40,328 nucleotides of DNA from an uncultured Gemmatimonadota bacterium. Lineage in GTDB: Bacteria > Gemmatimonadota > Gemmatimonadetes > Longimicrobiales > Longimicrobiaceae. The notes beneath the pieces are model-generated. The model was not told where the DNA came from. It ran no database searches and saw only the letters and a list, made by a program, of their open reading frames with translations. A program made the translations under genes and the position numbers. This document shows positions 29,263-36,705 of this stretch, piece after piece. How positions within the stretch are numbered: the first letter of the stretch is position 1; every line of letters begins with the position of its first letter. Location of the stretch: positions 1 to 40,328 of the forward strand of contig CADCTW010000172.1 in the NCBI GenBank assembly GCA_902805735.1. Reading direction: 5' to 3'.

Positions 29263-29334
29263 AGTGCCTAGTGCCTAGTGCCAAGTGCCGAGTAACCGAA
29301 ACTACTAGGCACTCGGCACTCGGCACTAGGCACT
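29263..29334. repeat. Palindrome of tandem 7-nt units (AGTGCCT family)
   Basis: The left arm is four tandem 7-nt units of type AGTGCC(T/A/G); the right arm carries four matching units of type (A/C)GGCACT; a short AACCGAAA-like loop separates them. The arms match with a few differences. It lies between the ALDH and thiolase genes. Confidence 0.9.
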
Positions 29335-29338
29335 GCGG

Positions 29339-30799
29339 TTATCCCAGGCTCACCCACACGCTCTTCACCTGCGTATACAGGTCGAGCGCGTACTTCCCCA
29401 GCTCGCGGCCGTAGCCGCTCTGCTTGTAACCGCCAAAGGGGGAAGCGGTGTCCAGGTTGTGGTAGGTGTTGATCCACACCGTGCCGGCGCGCAGCCGGTG
29501 CGCGGCACGGTGGGCCTTGCCGATGTCGCGCGTCCACACGGCGGCGGCCAGGCCGTAGATGCTGGAGTTGGCGATGTGGATCGCCTCGTCCATGTCCCTG
29601 AAGGTCGTGATCCCCAGCACCGGGCCGAAGATCTCCTCCCGCGCGATGGTCATCTCCGGCGTCACGCGGTCGAAGATGGTGGGGTTCAGGAAGTAGCCGC
29701 GCATCCCGTTGACCTCCACCCGCTCGCCGCCCGTCAGGAGCTCGGCGCCCTCCGCCTTGCCCTTTTCCACGTAGCTCAGCACGCGGTCCATCTGCTCCTG
29801 CGAGACCAGCGGGCCCAGGCGCGTCTTGGGGTCGAGCGGGTCGCCGGCCTTCATCCCGGCCGCGCGCTTCACCAGCTTGTCCACGAACTCGTCGCGGATG
29901 GACTCCTCCACCAGCAGGCGCGAGCCGGCGGTGCAGGCCTGGCCGGCGTTGTAGAAGATGGCCATGGCCGCGCCCTTGACCGCCGCGTCCAGGTCCGCGT
30001 CGGCCAGGACGATGTTGGGGCTCTTGCCGCCCAGCTCCAGCGACACGCGCTTGAGCGAGCCGGCGGCCTCGCGCTGGATGATCTTGCCGACCTCGGTGGA
30101 GCCGGTGAAGGCGATCTTGTCCACGTCCGGGTGTTTGACCAGCGCGGCCCCCGCGGACTCGCCGAAGCCCGTCACCACGTTCAGCACCCCGGCCGGGAGC
30201 CCCGCCTCGGCGGCCACGCGGGCCAGCTCCAGGGCGGTGAGCGGGGTCTGCTCGGCCGGCTTCAGCACCATGGTGTTGCCGCAGGCGATGGCCGGGGCCA
30301 CCTTCCACGCCGCCATCTGCAGCGGGTAGTTCCAGGGGATGATGGCCCCGCACACGCCCATCGGCTCGCGGCGCGTGTAGTTGAGGTAGGGGCCGGGGAC
30401 GGGGATCACGTCGCCGTCGATCTTGTCCGCCCACCCCGCGTAGTAGCGGAAGCAGTCGATCGACTCCTTGATGTCGATCATCCGCGCCTCGCGCACGGGC
30501 TTGCCGTTGTCCATCGCCTCCATGCGGGCGAGCTCGTCGGCGCGCGCCTCCAGCCCGTCCGCGATCTTGTACAGGAGGCGGCCGCGGGCGCGGGCGTCCA
30601 TCCCGGGCCAGGCGCCGTTTTCGAACGCCTCGCGGGCGGCGCGCACGGCGCGGTCCACGTCCTCCGCGGCCCCGGACGCGACCTGCGTGAGCGCCTCGGC
30701 CGTGGACGGGTTCAGCGTCTCGAACGTCTCTCCGGAAGCCGCCGCCTGCCACTCGCCGCCGATGTGGAGCTGCCCCGCCTGGATATTGGTGTCTGACAT
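29339..30799 (-). CDS. NAD(P)-dependent aldehyde dehydrogenase
   Basis: A 486-residue aldehyde dehydrogenase. The catalytic Glu is Glu255 (S-L-E-L-G-G-K-S-P) and the nucleophile is Cys289 (N-A-G-Q-A-C-T-A-G-S). The NAD-binding segments I-I-P-W-N-Y-P-L and F-T-G-S-T-E-V-G are normal. The length matches betaine/phenylacetaldehyde dehydrogenases. It oxidises an aldehyde to a carboxylic acid, likely feeding a CoA ligase not seen in the window. In this operon phenylacetaldehyde is a reasonable substrate, though the sequence itself does not decide it. The gene lies between two palindromic regions, which may set separate transcript segments. Confidence 0.94.
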   Translation of the reverse strand: MSDTNIQAGQLHIGGEWQAAASGETFETLNPSTAEALTQVASGAAEDVDRAVRAAREAFENGAWPGMDARARGRLLYKIADGLEARADELARMEAMDNGKPVREARMIDIKESIDCFRYYAGWADKIDGDVIPVPGPYLNYTRREPMGVCGAIIPWNYPLQMAAWKVAPAIACGNTMVLKPAEQTPLTALELARVAAEAGLPAGVLNVVTGFGESAGAALVKHPDVDKIAFTGSTEVGKIIQREAAGSLKRVSLELGGKSPNIVLADADLDAAVKGAAMAIFYNAGQACTAGSRLLVEESIRDEFVDKLVKRAAGMKAGDPLDPKTRLGPLVSQEQMDRVLSYVEKGKAEGAELLTGGERVEVNGMRGYFLNPTIFDRVTPEMTIAREEIFGPVLGITTFRDMDEAIHIANSSIYGLAAAVWTRDIGKAHRAAHRLRAGTVWINTYHNLDTASPFGGYKQSGYGRELGKYALDLYTQVKSVWVSLG

Positions 30800-30822
30800 G
30801 GTCCTGAGGTTCAGAGGCGAAC

Positions 30823-30930
30823 GGCGCGGGAACGGGAACGGGGAGCGGGGAACGGTTACCGCGAAGAGCCAGAGCCTCGCCGGGCTGTTCGCTTCTACCG
30901 TTCCCCGCTCCCCAATCCCCCTTCCCCTCT
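30823..30930. repeat. Imperfect palindrome of GGGAACG-type units
   Basis: GGGGAGCGGGGAACGGT (from 30840) faces ACCGTTCCCCGCTCCCC (30897-30913), with outer worn units GGGAACG and a pairing TACCGCGAA/TTCGCTTCTA near the loop. It lies between the hydratase and ALDH genes. Confidence 0.75.
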
Positions 30931-30932
30931 TC

Positions 30933-31757
30933 TTACTTCCCGATGAACTGCGGCGCGCGCTTCTCCACGTACGCGTTCAGCCCTTCCTTGGCGTCCTGCG
31001 AGTTGAAGAGAAGGGCCTGCAGCTCGCGCTCCAGGGCCAGGCCCTGCTCCAGCGGCAGCTCGGCGCCGCTCTGGCAGGAGCGCTTGATGTTGCCCACCGC
31101 GAAGGTGGCCTTGTTGGGGCGGGTGAACTGCTTGGCGTAGGCGATCACCTGCTCCAGGAACTCGTCACGACCCGCCGCGTCCAGCACCGTGTTCACGATC
31201 CCCAGCGCCGCGGCCTGGTCGAAGTCGAAGTTGGTCCCCTCGGCCATGAGCTGGATGGCCTTGCTGGCGCCGATCAGCTTGGTGAGGCGCTGCGTGCCGC
31301 CCGTGCCCGGGAGCACGCCCAGCGCCACCTCCGGAAGCCCCACCTTGCCCGCGCCGCGGCGCGCGATGCGCAGGTCGGCCGCCATGGCGATCTCCAGCCC
31401 GCCGCCCACCGTGTGGCCGTTCAGCGCCGCGATCACCAGCTTGGGGGTGTGCTCCAGCTTCAGCAGCGTCTCGTTGGCGTGCAGGCAGAAGTAGTACTTC
31501 CAGGTGGGGTCGGCCTTCTGCAGCATGTTGATGTTGGCGCCCGCGCAAAAGAACTTCTCGCCCTTCCCCACGATCACGATCACGTCCACGCTCGTGTCGA
31601 AGCGCGCGCGGAGGATGGCGGCGTCCAGCTGCACCATCATCTCGTGCGTGTAGGTGTTCGCCGGCGGGTCGTCCAGCGTGAAGACCGCCACGCGGTCCTG
31701 CACCTCGTAGTGGACGAGCGTCGTCTGGGTGGGCACTTCGGTGGTCGCGGTCGCCAT
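30933..31757 (-). CDS. Enoyl-CoA hydratase
   Basis: A 274-residue crotonase-fold enzyme. The oxyanion strand F-F-C-A-G-A-N-I-N-M and the core A-A-L-N-G-H-T-V-G-G-G-L-E-I-A-M carry the first Glu; L-P-E-V-A-L-G-V-L-P-G-T-G-G-T-Q-R-L carries the second, so it should hydrate enoyl-CoA. It has a 20-residue N-terminal extension and a longer C-terminal helix (K-R-A-P-Q-F-I-G) compared with the other two. It lies 60 bases after the regulator stop. Its substrate is unknown; the set of three crotonases suggests divided work on successive intermediates. Confidence 0.93.
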   Translation of the reverse strand: MATATTEVPTQTTLVHYEVQDRVAVFTLDDPPANTYTHEMMVQLDAAILRARFDTSVDVIVIVGKGEKFFCAGANINMLQKADPTWKYYFCLHANETLLKLEHTPKLVIAALNGHTVGGGLEIAMAADLRIARRGAGKVGLPEVALGVLPGTGGTQRLTKLIGASKAIQLMAEGTNFDFDQAAALGIVNTVLDAAGRDEFLEQVIAYAKQFTRPNKATFAVGNIKRSCQSGAELPLEQGLALERELQALLFNSQDAKEGLNAYVEKRAPQFIGK

Positions 31758-31817
31758 CGTTGCTCCGGGTGTTGAATAAGGGTGCGAAACGGATGCGCGC
31801 CCCGCGCGGCCGCGGGG

Positions 31818-32477
31818 TTACGGCTGCTCGGAGCGCCACATCGCGGGGTGCGCGTCGCCCGGCGCGGTGGCGCGGGCGGCGTCGGACACGGCTGCGCCCG
31901 CGGGGAGAAACCCCTCGGCGAAGATCCGGTACATGTCCTCCACCAGCTGGTCGATGGGGACGTCCGTCTCCGGGCGGTGCCAGTTGTACAGCCAGTTCAT
32001 CATCCCGAACAGGGCGAAGGTGGCCACCCGCAGGTCCACCCCGCCGTCCGGCCGCAAATCCTGCAGGATCTCCATGGCGACCTCGGTGAGCCGCTTCTTC
32101 TTCGCGTTCACCCGCCGCCGGAAGTCGCCCGTCAGCGAGTCGCCCTCGTGCGAGAGCACCTTCATCTCCGCCGTGTTGGCGGTGAAGTAGCGCAGGTGGT
32201 TCTCCACGAGGATGCGCAGGCGGCGCTGCGGGTCCGTCTCCGCCTCCAGCAGCCGCTCCAGGTTGCTGAGCAGCGTGCCGAAGGCGTGGTCCTGGATGAG
32301 GAAGAGGAGCTCTTCCTTGCTGTTGAAATAGTAGTACAGCCCCGACAGCGACACGCCCGTGGCGCGCGCGATGTCGCGGATGCTCGCCTGGTGGTACCCC
32401 TTCTCGGCGAAGATCCCCGCCGCCGTGCGGAGGATGCTCTCCAGCTTCTCGTCGTACGCGCTGCGCTCGTCCGTCAT
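31818..32477 (-). CDS. TetR family regulator of the acyl-CoA operon
   Basis: A 219-residue TetR/AcrR regulator. Helix-turn-helix region at about residues 14-60: I-L-R-T-A-A-G-I-F-A-E-K-G-Y-H-Q-A-S-I-R-D-I-A-R-A-T-G-V-S-L-S-G-L-Y-Y-Y-F-N-S-K-E-E-L-L. The ligand domain contains W-L-Y-N-W-H-R-P near residue 172, typical of acyl-CoA-sensing TetR members (FadR/PaaR type), which release DNA on binding an acyl-CoA. It is the first gene of the catabolic operon. Upstream, the repeated GTTCGGAC/GTTCGAT words at 32505-32518 are a possible but weak operator. C-terminal 30 residues are Ala/Pro-rich and unconserved. Confidence 0.93.
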   Translation of the reverse strand: MTDERSAYDEKLESILRTAAGIFAEKGYHQASIRDIARATGVSLSGLYYYFNSKEELLFLIQDHAFGTLLSNLERLLEAETDPQRRLRILVENHLRYFTANTAEMKVLSHEGDSLTGDFRRRVNAKKKRLTEVAMEILQDLRPDGGVDLRVATFALFGMMNWLYNWHRPETDVPIDQLVEDMYRIFAEGFLPAGAAVSDAARATAPGDAHPAMWRSEQP

Positions 32478-32567
32478 CTGCCAGACTTCGAGGGGCGGGG
32501 TGTATCGAACGTCCGAACAACCTAGCCCGCGCCGCGAAGGGGTGTCAAGCCACGGCCCGCCCCTTGC

Positions 32568-32596
32568 TTGACGGGGGGAAAACCCTTGTTTAGCTT
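32568..32596 (+). promoter_or_regulatory. Candidate promoter with overlapping inverted repeat
   Basis: TTGACG at 32568-32573 and TAGCTT at 32591-32596 are 17 bases apart and fit a sigma70 promoter starting near 32603, 24 bases before the lipoprotein gene. GTCAAGC (32544-32550) and GCTTGAC (32566-32572) form an inverted repeat that overlaps the -35 box and might be an operator. Confidence 0.5.
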
Positions 32597-32626
32597 GGAC
32601 TTTCTCCCCGTCTGGGCCCCGTACGC

Positions 32627-33370
32627 ATGACCCGTCCCATGCCGCTCCGTTCCCGCAGCGCTCTCCGGGCGCTCTACGCGGCGCTCGCCTGCGCCGCCCT
32701 CGGCGCCTGCGCCGACGCGCCGAGCGCCCCCGAGTCGTTCGTGCGCGAGGCCGGGGGCGCCACCTGGGTGGCGGTGGTGGAGCCGGCGGGGCTCCCCTCC
32801 GCGCGCACCTGGCTGGCGGGCGGCGGCGCCGAGGGCGACGCGGCGCGGGCCACCCTGGCAGAGGCCGCGCGGGTGCGCAGGACGGGGGCGATCGAGGCTT
32901 CGCTGGCGCTGGAGAACCGGGCCGCCCGCGAGGCCGCCGCCGCCCTCACCCGCGCCCCCGACGCGCAGGTGGTTCTCTCCGCCCTCGCCGCGGCGGACGA
33001 GTGGGTGCAGCGCTCGTCCGTGCGCACCGCGGGCGCGCGCTTCCCCGATCTGGCGCGCGCCGAGGCAGGCGTGCGCGAGCTGGCCGCCCGCTCCCGCTCC
33101 CTGTTTGCCGCGGGCGACACGCTGGGCGCCGTGCGCGAGCTCACCCGCGCGGCCGAGTGGGCGCGCTCCTGGGCGCCGATGTCCGTCGCCCTCCGCGTCG
33201 TGCGCGACGCCGAGGCGCGCATCGACGCCACGCCCAACCCCTCCGCCGGCCTGGTCCGCGCGCGCCGCCTGCTGCGCGGCGCCCGCGAGGGCATCGCCAT
33301 CGGCGACCACGCGCGTGCGCTGCAGCGCGCCATGTACGCGCTGCAGCTCATCGAGCAGGAAGGGCGCTAG
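32627..33370 (+). CDS. Helical lipoprotein, unknown function
   Basis: A 247-residue predicted lipoprotein: basic start, core A-L-Y-A-A-L-A-C-A-A and lipobox L-G-A-C with Cys near residue 28. The mature part is almost entirely alpha-helical and Ala/Arg-rich, with repeated A-x-x-A-L-x-x-A-x-x-W-x motifs and a final R-A-R-R-L-L-R-G-A-R-E-G-I-A-I-G-D-H-A-R-A-L-Q-R-A-M-Y segment. It recalls tetratricopeptide-like helical hairpins but no family is clear. Two ATG codons (32627 and 32639) are possible starts. It is preceded by a promoter candidate and followed 40 bases later by tRNA-Leu. Confidence 0.8.
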   Translation: MTRPMPLRSRSALRALYAALACAALGACADAPSAPESFVREAGGATWVAVVEPAGLPSARTWLAGGGAEGDAARATLAEAARVRRTGAIEASLALENRAAREAAAALTRAPDAQVVLSALAAADEWVQRSSVRTAGARFPDLARAEAGVRELAARSRSLFAAGDTLGAVRELTRAAEWARSWAPMSVALRVVRDAEARIDATPNPSAGLVRARRLLRGAREGIAIGDHARALQRAMYALQLIEQEGR

Positions 33371-33412
33371 GCGTTGTATCGGCGCCCGTGCGCGATTAGA
33401 TTGGCGCGGAAC

Positions 33413-33496
33413 GCTGCGGTGGCGTAATCGGTAGCCGCAATCGCCTCAAAAGCGATCGGGAGCAATCCCGTGTGGGTTCGAGTCCCACCCGCAGCA
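33413..33496 (+). tRNA. tRNA-Leu (anticodon CAA)
   Basis: A class II cloverleaf. The acceptor stem GCTGCGG pairs with CCGCAGC (33489-33495). The anticodon stem ATCGC/GCGAT holds loop CTCAAAA with CAA at 33447-33449. A long variable arm CGGGAGCAATCCCG follows. The T stem is GTGGG/CCCAC. The discriminator is A33496; no CCA is encoded. Confidence 0.96.
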
Positions 33497-33539
33497 TTTA
33501 TCCAGAAGTATAGACCTTAGTTCAGGGCGAGAGCTGCCT

Positions 33540-34076
33540 GTGCCTCGTTCTCGGAAGTGGACGGACCCCCAGATGGCCGACGCCGTCATGTCGTCGGCGT
33601 CCATCCGGCAGGTCCTTATCGCGCTCGGCCTCAACGCCACCGGCGCGAACTACCAGTCCGTCCACGGGGCCGTCGCGCGCCTGCAACTGGACACCAGCCA
33701 CTGGACGGGACAGGCGCACCTTCGCGGCAAGACCCACAGCTATCACACGCCGATCCCGCTGTCGGAGATCTGCGTCTCGAACAGTACGTATACCAACACT
33801 TCGTCACTGAAACTCCGCCTTCTCAAGGAAGGCGCAATGGAGGAGAAGTGTGCTGTCTGCGGGATCACTCACTGGCTCGGTGAGAAGCTCTCGCTTGTTC
33901 TCGATCATATCAACGGCGAGAACCGGGACCATCGGCTGGAGAACCTTCGTCTCCTTTGTCCGAACTGCAACTCGATTCAGCCCACCTTAGCCGGCCGAAA
34001 TAAGGCGTTGCGTTTCAAAGGACCACGTCGCCGGCAACGGCGAGGCTCACACAGAGACACGGAGGCACAGAGATGA
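33540..34076 (+). CDS. HNH endonuclease, probably mobile
   Basis: A 178-residue HNH nuclease. Residues 1-95 match the usual N-terminal DNA-binding part of this group (S-I-R-Q-V-L-I-A-L-G-L-N-A-T-G-A-N-Y, then L-D-T-S-H-W-T-G-Q). The nuclease core is zinc pair Cys104/Cys107, D-H at 122-123, N-G-E-N-R-D-H-R-x-E-N-L, and zinc pair Cys140/Cys143. Codon use is visibly less GC-rich than neighbours, and the gene begins 43 bases after tRNA-Leu, both signs of a horizontally gained homing-type nuclease. The start is GTG 33540. The last residues (GSHRDTEAQR) and the stop are within a worn palindrome, so the original C-terminus may have been lost. Confidence 0.87.
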   Translation: MPRSRKWTDPQMADAVMSSASIRQVLIALGLNATGANYQSVHGAVARLQLDTSHWTGQAHLRGKTHSYHTPIPLSEICVSNSTYTNTSSLKLRLLKEGAMEEKCAVCGITHWLGEKLSLVLDHINGENRDHRLENLRLLCPNCNSIQPTLAGRNKALRFKGPRRRQRRGSHRDTEAQR

Positions 34077-34105
34077 ATGCATCTCGTGCCTCCGTTTCTG
34101 TTGCT
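34047..34105. repeat. Worn palindrome, CACAGAG family, overlapping the HNH gene end
   Basis: The left arm is intact (TCACACAGAGACACGG..), the right arm is damaged (TCTCGTGCCTCCGTTTCTGTT). The HNH stop codon is at the arm boundary (34074-34076). Confidence 0.75.
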
Positions 34106-34787
34106 AGCCCGCGCGGGTGAAGACGGCGGGGTGGGGGGTGCCGGAGTCTTCCGGGGAGGTGTAGAGGGTCAGGGTGCCCTCCATGCGCTCGGGGCCGGTG
34201 ATGACGCCCTGGAACTGGAGGGTGCGGCCGCCCAGCTTCATGCGGTCCACGTTGACCACCGTGTCCGACGGGCCGCTGCGGCTCCCGCGGACGTACGCGT
34301 CCACGCTGGCGATGCCGTCGGGGCGCTGGAGCTTGGCGGTCCAGCGGGCGTAGAGGGTGCCGCCCAGGTCGGCCATCATCACCGAGAAGTCGGTGACGGA
34401 AGCGACGGTGGCGGACGAGCGCCACAGGCCCGCGAGGTCCACCCACGGCTGCGGCGCGGCTTTCTCCACGGGAGCCGGCGCGCTCTCGGCGACGGGCTCG
34501 GGCGGAGCTTCGCCGACGGGCGGCGTGGAGCCGGCGCGTCGTGCGGCGACCTCCGCGCGCAGCTCCACGAACGCGGCGTCCAGCGCCTCCTCGGATGGCT
34601 CCTCGGCGCGGATGCAGGCGGCGAGGCGGGCGAGGGCGTCGCGCATGGACACGGGCACCTTGAGCGTCACCATCTCAAGCCCCCGCGCCCGCTCCCGGGC
34701 CCGGAAGTTCGCCTGCCGCGTGCGCGCGGCGGCCCGCCGCGCATCCCGCCTCTGCTGCTCCACGTCGGACGATTGGCTCGGCATCAT
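34104..34787 (-). CDS. RHH-like N-terminal plus secreted-type beta domain, unknown
   Basis: A 227-residue protein that I do not place in a family. Residues about 8-75 are basic and helical, with V-T-L-K-V-P-V-S-M-R-D-A-L-A-R-L-A, a pattern like ribbon-helix-helix DNA-binding proteins. A Pro/Ala/Glu linker (about 78-115) leads to a C-terminal beta domain (D-L-A-G-L-W-R-S-S, G-T-L-Y-A-R-W-T-A, L-Q-F-Q-G-V-I-T-G, G-T-L-T-L-Y-T-S-P) of the sort found in lipocalin-like small-molecule or lipid binders. No signal peptide is present. ATG 34787 has TGGAG five bases before; the next codon is also ATG. It could be a one-component sensor. Confidence 0.75.
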   Translation of the reverse strand: MMPSQSSDVEQQRRDARRAAARTRQANFRARERARGLEMVTLKVPVSMRDALARLAACIRAEEPSEEALDAAFVELRAEVAARRAGSTPPVGEAPPEPVAESAPAPVEKAAPQPWVDLAGLWRSSATVASVTDFSVMMADLGGTLYARWTAKLQRPDGIASVDAYVRGSRSGPSDTVVNVDRMKLGGRTLQFQGVITGPERMEGTLTLYTSPEDSGTPHPAVFTRAG

Positions 34788-34845
34788 CACTCCAGGGCGC
34801 GTAAGAAGTAACGTACCGCACTCGACGGCAACAACCGCGCCCCCA

Positions 34846-34903
34846 CGACGCACAGAGCCACGGCAAAGGCTTCTCTCCGTGTCTCCGTGCCTCTGTGTGA
34901 GCC
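34846..34903. repeat. Worn palindrome, CACAGAG family
   Basis: The right arm is clear (CTCTCCGTGTCTCCGTGCCTCTGTGTGA), the left arm is reduced to GACGCACAGAGCCACGG. It lies between the histidine kinase stop and the RHH-like gene start (both minus strand). Confidence 0.7.
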
Positions 34904-34923
34904 CGCCTTTCAGCCTCTGCGGG

Positions 34924-36705
34924 TCAGCTCGAATCGTCCAGGGGAAGGGTGAAGAAGAAGGTGCTGCCGGTACCGGGAACGCTCTCCACCCAGATGCGCC
35001 CGCCGTGCTGCTGGAGGATGCCGCGGCAGATGGCGAGCCCCAGCCCGGTGCCGCCCAGCTTGCGCGCGTCGGATGCGTCCACCTGGCCGAAGCGCTCGAA
35101 GATGGACTCCAGCTTGTCGGCCGGGATCCCGCGCCCCTCGTCGGCCAGGCTGAACACGGCCTCCGCGCCGCTCGTCTCCACCGACACGCGGACGCGCGAG
35201 CCCGGGGGGGAAAACTTGATGGCGTTGGAGAGGAGGTTGACCAGCACCTGGACGATGCGGTCGGCGTCGGCGCGCACCTGGACCTTGCCGGCCGAGGCCA
35301 CGATGCGCGTGCGGGACTTCTCCGCCATCCCGCGCACGGCCGCGACGGCATGCTCCACCAGCGCGGCGGCGGCGGCGGGGCGCATCTCCATCGCCACCTG
35401 GCCGGAGCCGATGCGCTCCACGTCCAGGATGTCGTTGATGAGGCGCACGAGGCGATCGGTGTTCTGCACCGCCACCTCCAGCATCCGCTGCGCCTGGTGA
35501 TTGTTGAGGCGCCCGCTGGCCAGCAGCCCCAGCGAGCCGCGCAGCGAGGTGAGCGGCGTGCGCAGCTCGTGGCTCACCACCGAGACGAACTCGTCCTTGA
35601 GCCGCTCCACCACGTGCTGCTCGCTGAGGTCGCGCACCGCCACCACGCGCGCGGTGCGCCCCCCGTGCACGATGGGCCGCTCGCGGAGCTGCACCGGGAA
35701 GCGCGTCCCGTCCCTCCGCAGCCCGGAAACGTCCAGCGGATCGGGGGTGCCGGACGCCAGGTGGCGCCGCGCGATCTCCCGCGACTCCGGCGCGATCGAC
35801 TCGAACAGGGGGCGCCCCAGCAGCTCGCGCGCGTCGCCGAAGCCGAAGATGTGCGCCGCGGCCCGGTTCGCGTCCAGTACCGTGCCCGCGTCGTGGATCA
35901 CGATCCCCTCCTCGGAGGCTTCGGAAAGGCGGCGGAAGCGGTCGTCGGCTTCGGAGCGCGCCTGCTCGGCCTGGCGGCGCCCGGTCATGTTGCTGACGGT
36001 CACCAGCGTCCCGACCACCGCGCCGTCGGGGCCCAGGCGCGGCGCCCCGGCCGTGTACGCGTGGAGCGTCTCGCCGTCTTCGCGCGTGAGGCGCACCTCG
36101 CCGCCGGAGCGTTCGCCCGCCAGCGCCCGTGTGTGGATCGCCTCCAGCGCGGCGCCGTCCTCGGCGCGGGCCCAGAGCGGCTGCCCGGCGAGCCAGGACG
36201 GCTCCGCCGCCAGCATGCGCAGCAGGGAAGGGTTGGCGTACTCCACGCGCCCGTCGCGCTCCAGCACGGCGATCCCCTGGCCCAGAGCGCTCATCACCTG
36301 CACCCCGAAGTCGCGCTCACGCGCCAGCGCCGCCTCTGCCCGGCGGCACGCCACCTCCGTCGCGGCCGCGGCGGCGAGCGCCTCCAGCGCCTCGCGGTCC
36401 GCCTCGCTCCACTCGCGCGGGGCCGTGCCGCCCACGCACAGCGCGCCCCGCGTGCGCCCGTCACCGTCACGCACCGGCACCCCCCGCGTATCCTCAGCCG
36501 AGAGCGGCGCGTCCGCCTCGGCCACCGCCCGGCAGTAGGGCGCGAGCCCCTCCGTCTCACCATCGCCGTAGAGCTCCTCGTCTAGCAGGAGCATGGCGCC
36601 CTTCGCGCCGGTCACGCCGCGCGCGAGACGCGCCAGCCGGCGGAACGCCCGTGCCGACGGAGCCTCTGGCGGAGCGGCGGGGCGCGCCGCATCGTGGGGA
36701 CCCAA
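34924..36705 (-). CDS. Sensor histidine kinase (GAF-PAS-PAS-HisKA-HATPase)
   Basis: A protein of about 593 residues without membrane segments. The N-terminal part (about 15-150) fits a GAF domain (A-R-A-F-R-R-L-A-R-L-A... A-M-L-L-L-D-E-E). Two PAS domains follow (V-L-E-R-D-G-R-V-E-Y-A-N-P-S-L-L-R-M and G-I-V-I-H-D-A-G-T-V-L-D-A-N-R-A-A). The HisKA phosphorylation site is His379 in S-H-E-L-R-T-P-L. The catalytic domain has N-A-I-K-F-S-P, D-E-G-R-G-I and G-L-G-L-A-I. No response regulator gene is adjacent. The frame stays open far upstream with no ATG; TTG codons at 36705, 36729 and 36756 are the possible starts, so the first residues are uncertain. Confidence 0.88.
   Translation of the reverse strand: MGPHDAARPAAPPEAPSARAFRRLARLARGVTGAKGAMLLLDEELYGDGETEGLAPYCRAVAEADAPLSAEDTRGVPVRDGDGRTRGALCVGGTAPREWSEADREALEALAAAAATEVACRRAEAALARERDFGVQVMSALGQGIAVLERDGRVEYANPSLLRMLAAEPSWLAGQPLWARAEDGAALEAIHTRALAGERSGGEVRLTREDGETLHAYTAGAPRLGPDGAVVGTLVTVSNMTGRRQAEQARSEADDRFRRLSEASEEGIVIHDAGTVLDANRAAAHIFGFGDARELLGRPLFESIAPESREIARRHLASGTPDPLDVSGLRRDGTRFPVQLRERPIVHGGRTARVVAVRDLSEQHVVERLKDEFVSVVSHELRTPLTSLRGSLGLLASGRLNNHQAQRMLEVAVQNTDRLVRLINDILDVERIGSGQVAMEMRPAAAAALVEHAVAAVRGMAEKSRTRIVASAGKVQVRADADRIVQVLVNLLSNAIKFSPPGSRVRVSVETSGAEAVFSLADEGRGIPADKLESIFERFGQVDASDARKLGGTGLGLAICRGILQQHGGRIWVESVPGTGSTFFFTLPLDDSS

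Noticed and set aside
32505-32518. PaaR-type operator upstream of the TetR gene
   Set aside because: The words GTTCGGAC and GTTCGAT are in direct, not inverted, orientation, and no second copy is found upstream of the other operon segments.
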